Origin: Hymenolepis diminuta
Taxonomy: Eukaryota; Platyhelminthes; Cestoda; Cyclophyllidea; Hymenolepididae
NCBI GenBank assembly: GCA_900708905.1
Contig: CAADRB010000015.1
Location: forward strand, 107,444 to 171,443
Length of the DNA stretch: 64,000 nucleotides
Direction of reading: 5' to 3'
Shown: piece after piece, positions 1 through 13,353 of the stretch
How positions within the stretch are numbered: position 1 is the first letter of the stretch
How the letters are laid out: every line of letters begins with the position of its first letter
The notes under the pieces: model-generated
Databases searched by the model: none
Told to the model about the DNA's origin: nothing
The model's input: the letters and a program-made list of their open reading frames with translations, nothing else
Program-made: the position numbers and the translations under genes

Positions 1-3000
1 CCAGATTTAGTATAACAAAAATTAAAGTAAGCAACCAAAAAAAGAGGAAACTCAAGTAGTTTAGTAAAAATAGAGCTATGAAGGGCATTTTAAACCTTAT
101 GCTAAAAGAATGAACTCTGAAGCTATGCCTAATATCTAAATATGACACAATAATTTTAATAATATCCTTTTGCTCGATCTATAGACTTTATCTGCCAAAC
201 CGCCATGAGGAAGTTCATTATAATACAAGAGGTGCTATTCATTGGTTATTTTATTTAAAATACTTTAGTAACGAAGGCTGCTTAACATTTCCTTATGCTC
301 TTAATCATGCTAATACGTTGTTTCAAATAAAGTTAACTAAATATAATCTCTGTATAAAATTGCAATAAAAACAATTCTTGCAAATATATTGAAAAATAAA
401 CCTCAGCAAAAAATTGTACCAACATTACGATTTGAACAGGGATTAATAAGTTTTAATGTAATATTCATTATAGAAAAGAATACAAATTGGGAGAGTTTTG
501 CCTTGAAATCAAGAATTTACATTGGTTTAGGTAAAGCCAATTTCTCCATGCCTTTAAATATTTTAAACATTTAGTTGGAGTTAAGTGGCTAAAAAGTAAA
601 TTAGATGTTGATTATCGAAAACTAAGATTTTTATTCACTTTCGATTTTAAAATTATAGTTACAGTACTGCTGATTGCAGAAAAAATGCTTTCCATTCCTG
701 GCTGAGTTTGAGTAGTGGAAATATACCAAACCGATCAGTTGGTATTCTATTAGTGCTTCTTATTATTATCAAAATTTGGATGAAACGAATTAATATGTTA
801 TTAGTACACCAAACCTTAGGGAAACTTACTAAGGTGGAACCTAATCAATATAAATAAATAAATATATAAATAAATAAAATTTTATGTCTATTACGGAGAG
901 TGCTTATAGCACTTGATTATCGCAGAAAATATGCGTTCTATCACAAGTCCTATTGACCAAAATTAACCAATACCATGAGCATACTCATGAGCTTCGGTCT
1001 CGTAACATCTCACTTATCAGATATCTACGTTAACACATGCATCATTGGAGCAGTTAAAAAAATTAATTTTGAAATTTCTCCAATTTTCCTATATGTTTAA
1101 ATATAATATTGTTAACAAAGGACATATTCTAGCATGGTTCATGAAAAACCAAAATTGGGCAATTAGTGTATGTCACAATCCTTTAAACTGCGAACAAGGT
1201 AATTATCTTCTAATCCTTCGACTATAGGAAGACGTCCAGTAGGTAATAATCTCTTGAAGTGTTTTTATATTAACTAAACTACAAAACCGCACATTTATCC
1301 AACAACTTTATTTTCATTTTTTACACTTAAAATTATTGTTTAAACCGTAAATATTTCAGCCTTCAACAGTTTTAATTAACATTTAGGAAAAGTGCACTAT
1401 TTTCAGTCTGCGAATATTTGTTAAAAATCCAATATTTTTATGAAGGGCAAAAGGTAGAGTCTGGAATTAAAAATTATAGACCTTTGTCTATCAGACAACT
1501 TCAAGCCCCACAAAAACCGTCTAAATAACAACTCCTGTCTGAACTCGTCAATGGGGCAAATTTCAGTACAACTGTCCCAGTTGTCTTGTTTATACCGAAT
1601 AACTTCTTTCCTGAAACGAAGATGAAAGTAGTGCTGTCACTCATACTTTAAACTTGCACAAATCTGCTGTTGGATTTCTCCTCGCTTCAGACGACTTAGA
1701 AGTGGATTGCAAAATATGTAAGCATAAAATTACGTAAAAATTCAGATCCCTCCACATGAAAAATAATACATTTGCTATCCCAACTGTCTTGAAATCCACT
1801 TTTCAACGAAAGATAAACACTTCAAGTATCCTACAGATGTTAAGGACATGGAAGCGGAAGTGGCTATGCTGGCTTTAGAGATATTCTATTCTGTAAATTC
1901 GATATTTAAAGATAAACGTTCGAGTGTCCAAAGCATGTTTGTAATACAAACATTAACTTATCACTCTTGGTGATCAGATGGGCATACTTTTATATTTTTT
2001 CAGGAGGTGAACTCTTGCTTTAAAATCTCTTTAATTAGCATTCAAAGTTTATAATGTGCTTGTTATAGAATTTGTAAAAGAATTGCATTCCATAATTGCA
2101 ATCATTATTGGTTAATATTGGCATTATCTTTGTTTAACATGATTTATTTCAAATAAATTAATAGGTTTTCTGACTTAATTTGTACCCGTTAATCATTTTT
2201 GGTGCTTGTCGTGTATAATAGAGCATAAACCCTAACTTAACATAAGTTTAAATTATTCCTGATAGATTAAGTCGTTCTGACTTCTGGAACCGCAGTTGGA
2301 GAGATCTGAAAATCTTGTTGTTAGAAATTTGTTTTATTTCAAAAGGTATCAAACTCTGTTTTCGTAAAATTTAATTTCGTAAAATGTAGACCCATTTTTT
2401 AAAAGTTCTAATTGGCCGATAGATTAGCGCTCTTTTAAGAGTTAGAATTACAACCTTCATGAGATTTTAATAAAGTGTTGGTAAATCGAACTTATTTAAC
2501 CAACACATTTAATATTCTTAACATAAGAAAATAGATATTTCTTAATGTAGCAGATATTTATAAAGGAAACATGTAGCTGTATCAATATACTTATTGTTAA
2601 CCATATATGCCAAAATTTGAAATCTAAAAAATGAAAAAAATTGTTTTTAAACAAAGGTTTTATTAGAGACAGGAATATCTGATGTTTACCTCTTAAAGGA
2701 TATAATGTATAAAGTCAGGTGTAATAATAAACGGAGAGCTTCTTGCATTAAGGATTCAGTAAGACAAGTACTTATTTGATACTAAAATTACAATGCTTAT
2801 TACTTAGGAGAAAGTTTTTCACATGAAAGTGCCATGAGTGAAGATTCATACTGTTACAATGTAACAAACTAGAAGTTTCAGTAGTAATTTCGCAGAGCCA
2901 CCAATCTAAAAAACTTGATAATATGGCAAATTAAGACAAAAGCCAATAACCCAAAGCAGAACAAAAGACACATTTTGAGAAACATGCGCGTACTAACGAA

Positions 3001-6000
3001 ATTCAATCTCAGTCGGTATCGGCTTAAGCAAATGGGTCTAAATTATAATGTGTCTTTTATCAGTGGAGGGGCAAAGAAAAGAATTACATATTATCTATAA
3101 AGGAAATATTGGAGGCGAGAAAAAGTAGTTGTTATTCCTTCTGGCACATGCAGTTAGAATACTAAAAAAATTTTGGCAAAATAATTCATTATTTATTAGG
3201 GTAAGAGATGTTTGGGAAAAAACAACATAGGTTTTGACATGCCCAAATACTTGGCATTCTCTTAACCAAAATAAAATTAATCAGAATTATATGCTTTAGA
3301 GATAATGAAAAATGTAAAAAATCCATAAAAGGTAGTCTAAATATGGGTGTGACTAGTTTCAACGCTATCTTTCCTTTTATACCAGGAATTCAGGTGAATG
3401 GCCTATTTTAAGATGATTTTAAATACCGAGCAGAATATTAAATATCAAGTGATACATAAATACTTTTGCGATCTCCGAAATTTACGAGGAGGTCAAAAAA
3501 TTCATGCAGTTGAATGGAGAGTCTATGACAAATAAGCAAAATGTTCACTTCTTCTTTAAAGAACATATTTATCTTGATTGATGATCGATGGATAGATTTT
3601 GATACGATTAAAAGTGAATTTGCAGTAATTTATGAGGTCTCTAGTTATTCATACTAAGGACTTTATTAGAAAAGTGTGCATCATTTCTTCGCTCACACTT
3701 TGAAGACATTTCCTTAATATTAACTTTTATTCGCAGATAATTAAATTTATAGCATCTTGCTTACTTCAAAACAAGAAACATTTAAAATATATATTTATCG
3801 TTTAAAATCCTATTGACTTCATATCAAAATTATAAAATATTATACATGAATTTGTATATTTGCGTTTGCAATTTAAGAAAAGGTGTAAAATTTTAATAAC
3901 AATTAATTTGTTTAGCTTCAAGATATTCAATGAAAATGCTATAATTATTACGAAGGAAGCTATAATTTGCTGAATTTCATTTTATTCAAAAACATTTTTA
4001 AGCACATTAAAAATATCAGGCATGCACAATTAGATAACCGTCATATTCCGTCTTAACACAAATAGCAATTTTGTGCAAAATTTTAGAGCAGAGGTAAAAT
4101 TACTAACGTTTATGGATAAAAAAGTAAATTATTATGCACATTATTTCGAGATGCCAATTTATGAATCTGCACTATATAAATGTGAGGTATTTAGTCAAAT
4201 TACTAACAGACCGTTTGCTAATGTTACACATTTTAAGTTTTACTGAACTATTTATTTTGTAATTTATAAAATTTTAAAGTATGCTGCAGTAAAATGCTAT
4301 TATAAATTCATCCGTAATAAATTGATTGCATTCAGGATCGTTCCAGTTTGAAAAATTTATATCAGGATTGGTTGTGCATTTCATTCATCAAATGTGAGGT
4401 GAATTATTTAAACCCGACTGGATTTAAGCGACTTAAAGTGGAAATTTTGGCTTAAGTTTGCCACAAGTGAGCCTAAGTTTATACCTTCAGTTAATATAAT
4501 ATTATGTAAAACTAAAGTAATAGTATGTTTAATTTAAACAAATTATCACATTGCCAGAATTAAGAACAATGGTACAATTACAGTTAATAGAAAAATTATA
4601 TATAAAATTAAATCTTCTGTATATCCATGAAAGTCTATTATCTATATATTGTCAAACTGGAAGTTTCAAAATCGAGTAAAAATCCAGTTTTTACGTAAAA
4701 GACATTCGGTTTTTTGTCAGGAATTTGAATTGTTATCAAATAAACATCTCATAACTTTAGTTTTGCGTTAATCTGCATAATTTTAGTTAAATTATTACAG
4801 AAAAAGGCAAATTTGATTAATTTGGAAATATCTTCCTTGGAAAGGAAGTGAATGGGGAAATTTTAAATTATTACAATTTATTTATAATCTTTACATTTTT
4901 CTATTTAGTAGTATATTTACGAGACTGAAATAAAACTGGGTACTCAAAGATGACAGGTAATGCAGAAGTGATATTTCGTAATAATTACAATTTCTATGAA
5001 CCAAAGTAGATAGGATACAAAGTTTAAAACATTTTCATAAAAATTTCGTCTTGCCGTTCATTTATTAAGTTACACAGTGCATCCTTTAACGATATATCAG
5101 TGATGCATTGTGTCACATTTGATTTATTTAATCAAGAAGGCACTAGGTACATTTTGTCAACACAACAAAACAGTAATTTTTAGAAGTGTCATATCATTAA
5201 TTACATGATATTTGTTGCAGCATGGTTATAGGAAAGTAATTTAAGTATACACTATCACCCCTCATGCATCCCGTCAGTTGATACAGGTGAGGTATTTAGA
5301 ATTCCACTCTGAGGGATCAAAATGGTTCGCTCTACGTCAGTTATTAATTTCAAAATTTACTACTCTTCTAGAAGCACTACTTCACGTTAATAGGTATGTT
5401 TAAATTACCCATTTATTTCGCCTTGACATTTAGTTCATGCTTTTATTGCGTAAGATCCTCCTTTTACTGAGTTAATTTCTAAGTTTTAAGACCAAATTGT
5501 CTAAATTGTTTAAAATGAAAATTAATGAAAATGGAAGCAGCTTTTGACAAAGAAGACGAAAAATTAATTTTTTAAAAAACTTTCATTTAGCGTTTGAAAT
5601 TAGAATATAATTTTAAAATTAGGGCAAATACTAATCTTATCAACATTAATATTAATGGTTCCAAAAATATTTGACAATTTTTAGCAATCTATAATAATTT
5701 TTTACTAATTCCTACACTCTGTTCGATAAATTAAATCATCAATAAAGTTTTAGTGACTTGGTATTTAGACTAAAATATTTGGCAAACTTTACCACCACTT
5801 TCCTTCCTGCACGCAACGTAGCTATATTTAAAATACTAAGTGAACACTAACTACAAATTTTTTAAAATAGCAATCTTTGTTTTGACTTTAAACAAGTCTT
5901 TCCAATAAATTTACCGCAAATTTGAACTTAATTTACTTTACTCTGGTGATGCGGGTTGTGCTACCACCGGTTAAGCCAACGATCCAGTTCATGAAATAGT

Positions 6001-9000
6001 TAGTGATGTGAATGCAAGTATATACCGTTAATGGGTGAATAGGCTTGTACAACATACATGCTAAATAAATGTTCTAAATCCGCACAGTAAAAATAATGAA
6101 AAGAATTACGGTTTATATCTTAAGCTCTATAAATTATAACATTTAAAGCGTTTACTGCGATATTTAATGAAATGATTCTCTGGTGAACTATATAATCATA
6201 TTTCGGACTGTTAACATTCTCCCTTTTACTAGGTCAATTTACTCTCTAGAAGCAGCGCTTTTATAACATCAACTCATTTATCTTTATGTAACACTAAAGT
6301 AAATATAAAAGTAGATTTTCCTTCAATCAGCTATTTCTCTGTAGCCTTCAGAAAGGATTTGAATACACTGAAGTGATAGTTCAAGCCATTTTGAAAGGTC
6401 TCCTTAACTCTGTTTAGTTGCTAATTCCGATCTCTTTATGACTGCAGATACTAACTCTTGATCAAATGGTTTATTAAGATGTTTCCACCCTCCACCTTAA
6501 GATTTCCAAAATTTAAAGTTAGCAGTTTACTTTGTATATAATGGAAGCTCACCGTGTTCCTTTAAAGAAATATTGTTTTATTTTCAAATACGCCGTTCAT
6601 TCATTTATTTGGTGATTATAACTTTATGCAAAAATTCTAACAATATAAGCAACTCCAATTTCTTGATTGTTTCATTCTATTGACGTTTTTCTCTTCGTTT
6701 CTTTCCCTATGTGCAAAAACATTTTTGCGGGTTATGCTTTCAAAAGATACTTTGAATAGCAAATTATGATTTTATCATTATGATAAATAAAATAATTTTA
6801 GTTTATTCAAATATTGACAAATCCAAAATTCAGTCCTTTAAAAGTATTAGAGCTCAAAATTTAATATAATATATATTTGATTATCAAAAATGGCAAACAT
6901 ATATTTTTGATTTTATAATATATACGGTCATTTTGGAAGGTTGAATTTTTCTTTAAATTAGCATTACAAATTAATGAATGAGTTAGCTTTAATGAAAAGT
7001 ACTTAATACATTCACTATCAAATATTTGAATAACAGAGTTTCTTCGAACCTGTAATTAAAATAAAATAAATTATTTTTAAATAAAATCAATAATTTAAGC
7101 AGCTAGATAGAAAAAGAAGGTTATACCAATTTAATAGCTCACGGTTATGACTTTTTGGACGACAGAGCCTGTTTTTTTATGTACTCATACAATGCAACGA
7201 CAAAGTTTTAAATTAAATGAATTTTAAAGTAAACATACTTCTTCATTTAACTGCGGAAAAGTGAAAAGGAAAATTTTGGTTTTGTTTTCCTTACTAACTT
7301 TATTCGTTTTCAATTTATTTCCATTAAAAAAGGTTGATGTTACAATGATTTTCTATTGTTAATTGGTAAAATTTGCAGCTCATTTTTCAGACTGTCCATT
7401 ACTGTTTACGGTCAACATATATTTGCGATAGGCTTATTTAAATTGATCCCCTTCATCCTTTAAAAGCTTTTAATTTTATTGACTCTATAAGCATTTGGAT
7501 TGCGTTTCTATGCAAGATAATTCAAAATTACTTATTTAAAAATCGTTTAATTAAAAACTTTAAAAAATGTTTCTACGTTTCTCTGATTAGACTTTCTTTT
7601 TTTCGGAGGGCTGTTCTTGTTATTCATGCATCAATAAAATTTACTTAAATACAGTACCGTTTCAGTGTGCTTCTGCCCGTTTAGTGTAATGCCTTATCAT
7701 ATCACAAAATTTTTCATGCATTATAATCTCTCAAAATTCTAAGATATATTTTTGAATTTAAATTAGTTTTGAAACTTTCTAACACAGTTTCCCCACTAAC
7801 TTTACCCCTTTTATATATACTCGAGTTCTGACATATGTCTGAACTTAAATGTAGATTTAAAAACTAAAACAATAACATGTTTAAGCATTTCTTTTATCGC
7901 ATTGACAGTATTCAGCTCACTTGTAAACAATTATTCTCAAGAGCGAGCACAATAAAATTTTAAAACTGTTTAAAAAGAACATGACATTTAAAAAATATTA
8001 TTTCGTTCAATATTAAGGCAGGAAAATTTTGTGATTCTTTTGCAATCTGAATAGTGCTGAAATTCATTAATAAAAAATACTGTAAATGATAAAGGGGGGA
8101 GGAGATATAAAAAATATTGAAAATAAATTCAAATTATCATAAATTACTTATTTAATTTTTATCTTTTATCGTTTTGAGTCTTTATATTTATTTAACAAAT
8201 AGTTCTTGCTCCCAAACTCATATATAATGATTTGTACATCGGATTACTAAAGAAATTGTTTGACTATGACCTCAAGTATTTATTAACAAAGTTATTTAAT
8301 TGTAATTGCTCTCCAAGTTGTTTTTTATTTAATCCAAAATCGAGAGACCAAAATAAACTCACGTAGTATCAACCGGCAGAGCTGGCACACCTGAGGCTTT
8401 TAATTATTGTTTGCCTTTAAATGGTTGTAAAATGGAATGATCGTAACGTAGCAGAGATGAAAGTTCTAACCAAGCAGAACTCTGTAAATCATGATTACTA
8501 AAGCTAATGATGACAACAAAAAATTGATAAGACATTTGCAATCTATTTTAATCCGAAACATCTAGGAAAAAGGACGTCTTTTACCTTGTTAACTTTTAGC
8601 AGTGTCATTATAATTGACAACCTTGGCAAAGAAATAACGTTACTCTAATTATACTTAAACGTCCTAAGGTGGAAAAATTGTACCACATTAATCAGCATAT
8701 TTTGTAATATAGTTAATATATCTTCTTTGTGTTCTTTTATGGAAACTGTCTTTGGATGTTACTGCTATACCACATTCATTAAAGATAAGTAAGCTCAGAA
8801 TCGACTATTTTTAACAAGATTACCCAATATATATAGCTGATATATATAAGGTATGGTCTTTTAGGTTCCTTTATTTAGAAAATTTTTTCAGAAAAACAAA
8901 TGACAACATACATGATATATCGACATTATGTGTAAAAATAGGTATTTTATCAGTTAATTTAAATTTTTTTAATTGTATAAACCCAAAAAGAATTTATTAT

Positions 9001-12000
9001 TTATTGCATTCATAATTGCAAATTACAATATCGGCTCTCTGATAACAGAGCTCAAATATTCTTGTCTATTCAGTCAGATTGAGTGCAGGGTTTCAATAGC
9101 TGGGATGAAAAATAATATTTACCGTTCTTACAATCAACCACAGTGAATGTTTTAAGCAGTCATGTACAATGCAGCAAAAGTAGAAGCAATAGTATTTGAA
9201 AATAAATAGAGCAAATTATTTTTTAATATCGCATTTTTATCTCATTAAATGAATTGTCACTAGTTGGACAAAGTGATTAATCTTTTATATTTCAGCAATT
9301 TATGCGTCTAATGAGATAAGCTGATCTGTTTCAGAAGAACAATAAAAATGCGTTAGTTTTAGTTTTAAATGTGCTGCTGTGCAATCCCTTTTTACTGTTT
9401 TTTTAACTCCTAATCATAAGTTCCTATTAATGTATTGTGATTTTTTATTATATTTATTTTAGTTAGTTTAATGGGGGCTTATTCTATTTAAAAAAAAATA
9501 AAGGCCTCAATAATCGTGACTGTTTATCTACTATCCCATGTGAGAGTATTGTATAATATGCATGTAATTACATAAAAAAAGGTTTTTTCCATTGTTGTAT
9601 GTTACTACTGAGGGAGGAAAATTAAAATATGACTTCAATTTATATCAAATTCAATTATTTAAATCGAACAAATACTTTATGCGGAAGTCAAAATGTACTA
9701 TAAATTCAATAATCTCTTGTTATAATTATTTTATTTTAATACTTTACTATTTGCAATAATACAGTGTCATTAAGAATGACATTTAAATATGAATTACAAA
9801 AAGTGCATAATTACACGTACACACTTCAAATCAAAATTGTGGGTATAGAAAGAAATTTAAGACAACCATTGACGCTTTTTCTCTATATTTTTTAAATAAT
9901 TAAAAGCATAAGATAAAAATACCAAATATATCAAATAAAGGATTTATTATATTTAATAAGTATTATACATAGTCAAACAGGTATCTGTGAATTCGTGGAA
10001 ATATTAACCTTTTTAAAGTAGACAAGATAGAAAGTAGCCGATAATGTTCAACTTTGCAAAAATTTGTCACTTCTCTAGAGCTTTCAAAATTTTTCCTTAA
10101 TTATAAGAATATTCACAATAAAACTTGAACAATTCAAATCAGAGCCCAAAATGATTAAAACACTTATCAAAGCAGCTAATTTTTAATTCAATCTTTTTGT
10201 GCTGAAGTCATTTTGGCCTAAACCAATAAGTCCTAAGGGCCAGATCTGCTCAAACATTTGTTAAGATTCAGAAACAAATTTATTAAATAAAATAAACAGA
10301 ATATTAATTAGCAGAAGAATGTTTAAAAATCTATTTTTACATCCGGATGGTATATTTGTACGCCAGGTTCTAACATCTTTCATGGTTCGAGTTATCTAAC
10401 CTTAACCTTGAGACACCAAATTAAATAGCCAAAGGGCTCTGATGACTATGCATGCAAACCTTAAAAATCATATTTCATGTGAGTTTTAATGCTTAAGACA
10501 TTTGATGGAAAGAGGTTTTAAAAGTCATAGAGTGGTTTGAACAATATTTTGTTTAATTTTTCTTAATGGGAATCAGTATGAGCACTAATACTTCTGCTTA
10601 TTTTCAGCCGCGTTTTGGTATCATATTAAATTGGCTAAATTGGCATTTTTAAATTAAAGACATCAGGTTAATAATGATTAAGTGTCTCGAACGATGCTAC
10701 TTATATTAAATTGAGATCTAAAGCAATAAAAAGAAAAACTTGTTATTTAATAACTGCTCACAAATATTCCACTTTTAATAATTTTAAAATGATTATTTGA
10801 AAGAAAATTAATTAAACCGAAATTAATAATTCTAAACTTATAATAATTTTCATTTAATTTTATTCATTTGTTTGGCTGATGAATGTTGCATTTTAACGCC
10901 ATTGCAGTTACTGTCAATTTTGAAATGTAGACTACAAATTTGTACCATTTTACAGGTTAAAAATGTCAGTAATAATTAATTTCGTAATCATTATTGATTA
11001 TACGCTCGTTAAACACTGTCATCAATGCAAATCTTTAAAATGCATGAGAGCAAAGTTAATGCTATTGAATTTTACTAATATGTAATGGCAGTTTATTGTT
11101 AAACATAAAATGTAAAATGTATAAAACAGGGAGGAATTAACTAAATAGGAACCTACTCGTACGTGACTTTTTTACGTTTCATTTTTAAGATCTGGAAATT
11201 GTGGCATTTCGATATTTCCATTCACAAACATGAATTTTCTAGAAATATTAGTCCGTTGTAAGCATTCGTTTTTATCCAATGTTCAACCATTCATTTCCTT
11301 TTCATATATTTTAATTTCAAACGCGTCTTTTAAGTATTTTGCTAATTTTAGAATCAGTTCCCTTTTATGTTTTCCTCCATCTTGCGAGAATTTGAACAAT
11401 TTATCACATCAGGCACAGACACAGAAGAGAGCATGTTTGAACGAGCGCTGAATAGGTAGACAAAATTAATTATTCTTTCTGTCTATAGAGTAATGGCTGC
11501 GAATTGATATAAATATGTTTTTTAAATTTTATAACTTTTAGCAGCTTTAATGAGTAATTTGTCTTGATTAAAATAATTGCCAAAAAAAATAAATTAGACG
11601 GGCATATACACTGTTAAAAAATTAAGATTGCAATTTTAACTAATATTTAGCAATATGTACTATTCATTGCAATCTTTTCATAACATGGACTCTTTTTATT
11701 CTCCTTAGTCAAGTTCTCATTTAAATACTGTAAATAATATTTCAAATTATTTGCATGTTTATACTAAAATAATTGAAATTGTTATTATATCTTTTGCACA
11801 ATTTTATTACGAAAAAGCATCTGTTGGAAAGTAATATACAAGTCCATTAAGTTATGAAACGAATTAGAAGTAAAAAAAACGGACGATTAGTGAAGTTGGC
11901 ACATGGCAGGTCTTTGCTTGAAATGAAGATTTCTAAGTTATTTATGTATTCAGAAGGGGAAAATTCATATCATGATGTCGAAATACTAAGCCTTAATTAA

Positions 12001-13353
12001 TTGGCCCCAAGATTTATATGTGAGATAATGTCATATAAGCTCAGAGCTCTTTTCCGGTTGATATATTTTCATTTCCAGTCACGTCAAATCGAGTTAAATG
12101 GAAAACGCTATGCACATATACATGTCATTTTGGGCTTCTAATTTAAATGCACTGCGTATTACTAAAAGGAAGTGATTTTTATAAGGCCCTTAAAGTTTTG
12201 TATTTGCAGTTAGAAATGTTTAAGAGGAATTTGCATTACATGTAATTCCGTAATAGATGCACAAACTTTAAATTAGAGATTAGGAGCCATTAACGCTAAA
12301 TAATACTTCCAATCTGTATTAAGTTATCTGTACTAATAGGACAGCATCAACAATATCCAAATAAAATATCACCAAATACATGTTTATATCCCTTAATAAT
12401 GAAACATTTTTCAAATTGGCTGAATCTCGGCTGCAAATAAAGCAAAATTTCCTAATAATTCACTTTTCTTTTAGAGTTGCGTTTGCGCAATATTGAATAT
12501 TTTGATGGTCACAGCTTATGCTTTTGCATTAATGGTAAGATATATGTAAAAAATCACTTAGATTATTTGCACTCCTTTGGCGCCCCACAAAAGCACAATT
12601 TGAAAACAATGAAAGTTTTTGGAATGATCGGAACAAAAATGATATTAGAATGCCATTTAATCTCAGCAGGTCAATTTTTATAACCATCGAATAAAATCGG
12701 TCAAACATTCGAATCGGGAAAAATAAATAGTATCGATTTTTTATATTTTCTAAGTCGGCCTGCTCCTTAAAGGGATTTTAAGCATTCAAAAGTAGTTGAC
12801 GCATCTATTTTCTCTATTCTGCTTTCGTTATTGAAATTTATTAAAAATATTAAAAGATATTTTGCGATCTTAATGAAATATTTTCCATTTAAAAAATTAT
12901 AAATAATCTTATATTCTGCTAAAAAAATTAAAAAGCTCATTTTCATAAAAAATAGATATTCATTAAATTCTGCTTTACAAAACAGATATGCATTGTTATA
13001 AAAATATTCTTTTATAAAGCACATCTCTGTTTCATTTAGGAACAAAAGAAAGCAAATGTCAACAAGTTCGAAAGATTTGTATCGCTATTGTACCCCAATT
13101 TGATTAAATCTTTTTTATCTTTATCGTAAAATAAACAAAGATCAACTAATAAATTTCGTCTAGAATCAATTTGTGTTTACTTGCTATTTCTTTTGTTCAG
13201 CTCGTTCTTAAATTGGTAATTGCTGATTGGTCAGCACTGCAATTGCAATTAACCTATGCAGGCACGCATCTACCCGCGCACTAAGGCGTAAAAATACGCG
13301 AGGCTATTCAAAGTAAAATCGGAATTTGCGATCTTTGGAATGATTATTACACA
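1..13353. other. AT-rich intergenic region, no gene recognised
   Basis: This is long AT-rich sequence with stop codons in all frames. The longest open frames are about 60-92 codons, have no recognisable motif and use A/T-rich composition like the surrounding DNA. I saw no transposase, reverse transcriptase or tRNA-like pattern. A short (AAAT)n-like stretch lies near 848-880. The last 100 bases before the receptor start are somewhat less AT-rich and could include its 5' UTR or promoter, but I see no clear TATA box. Confidence 0.6.
848..880. repeat. (TAAA)n-type simple repeat
   Basis: An imperfect tetranucleotide run of TAAA/AAAT units, interrupted by one TATATA step. Ordinary microsatellite in AT-rich DNA. 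Confidence 0.7.

Noticed and set aside
12767..13045. 92-codon minus-strand frame just upstream of the GPCR
   Set aside because: Dominated by Phe, Ile, Lys and Asn as expected from AT-rich DNA; no motif and no splice context.
13285..13299. GCGTA-AAAA-TACGC hairpin shortly before the GPCR start
   Set aside because: A five-base stem is too short to support a regulatory claim.
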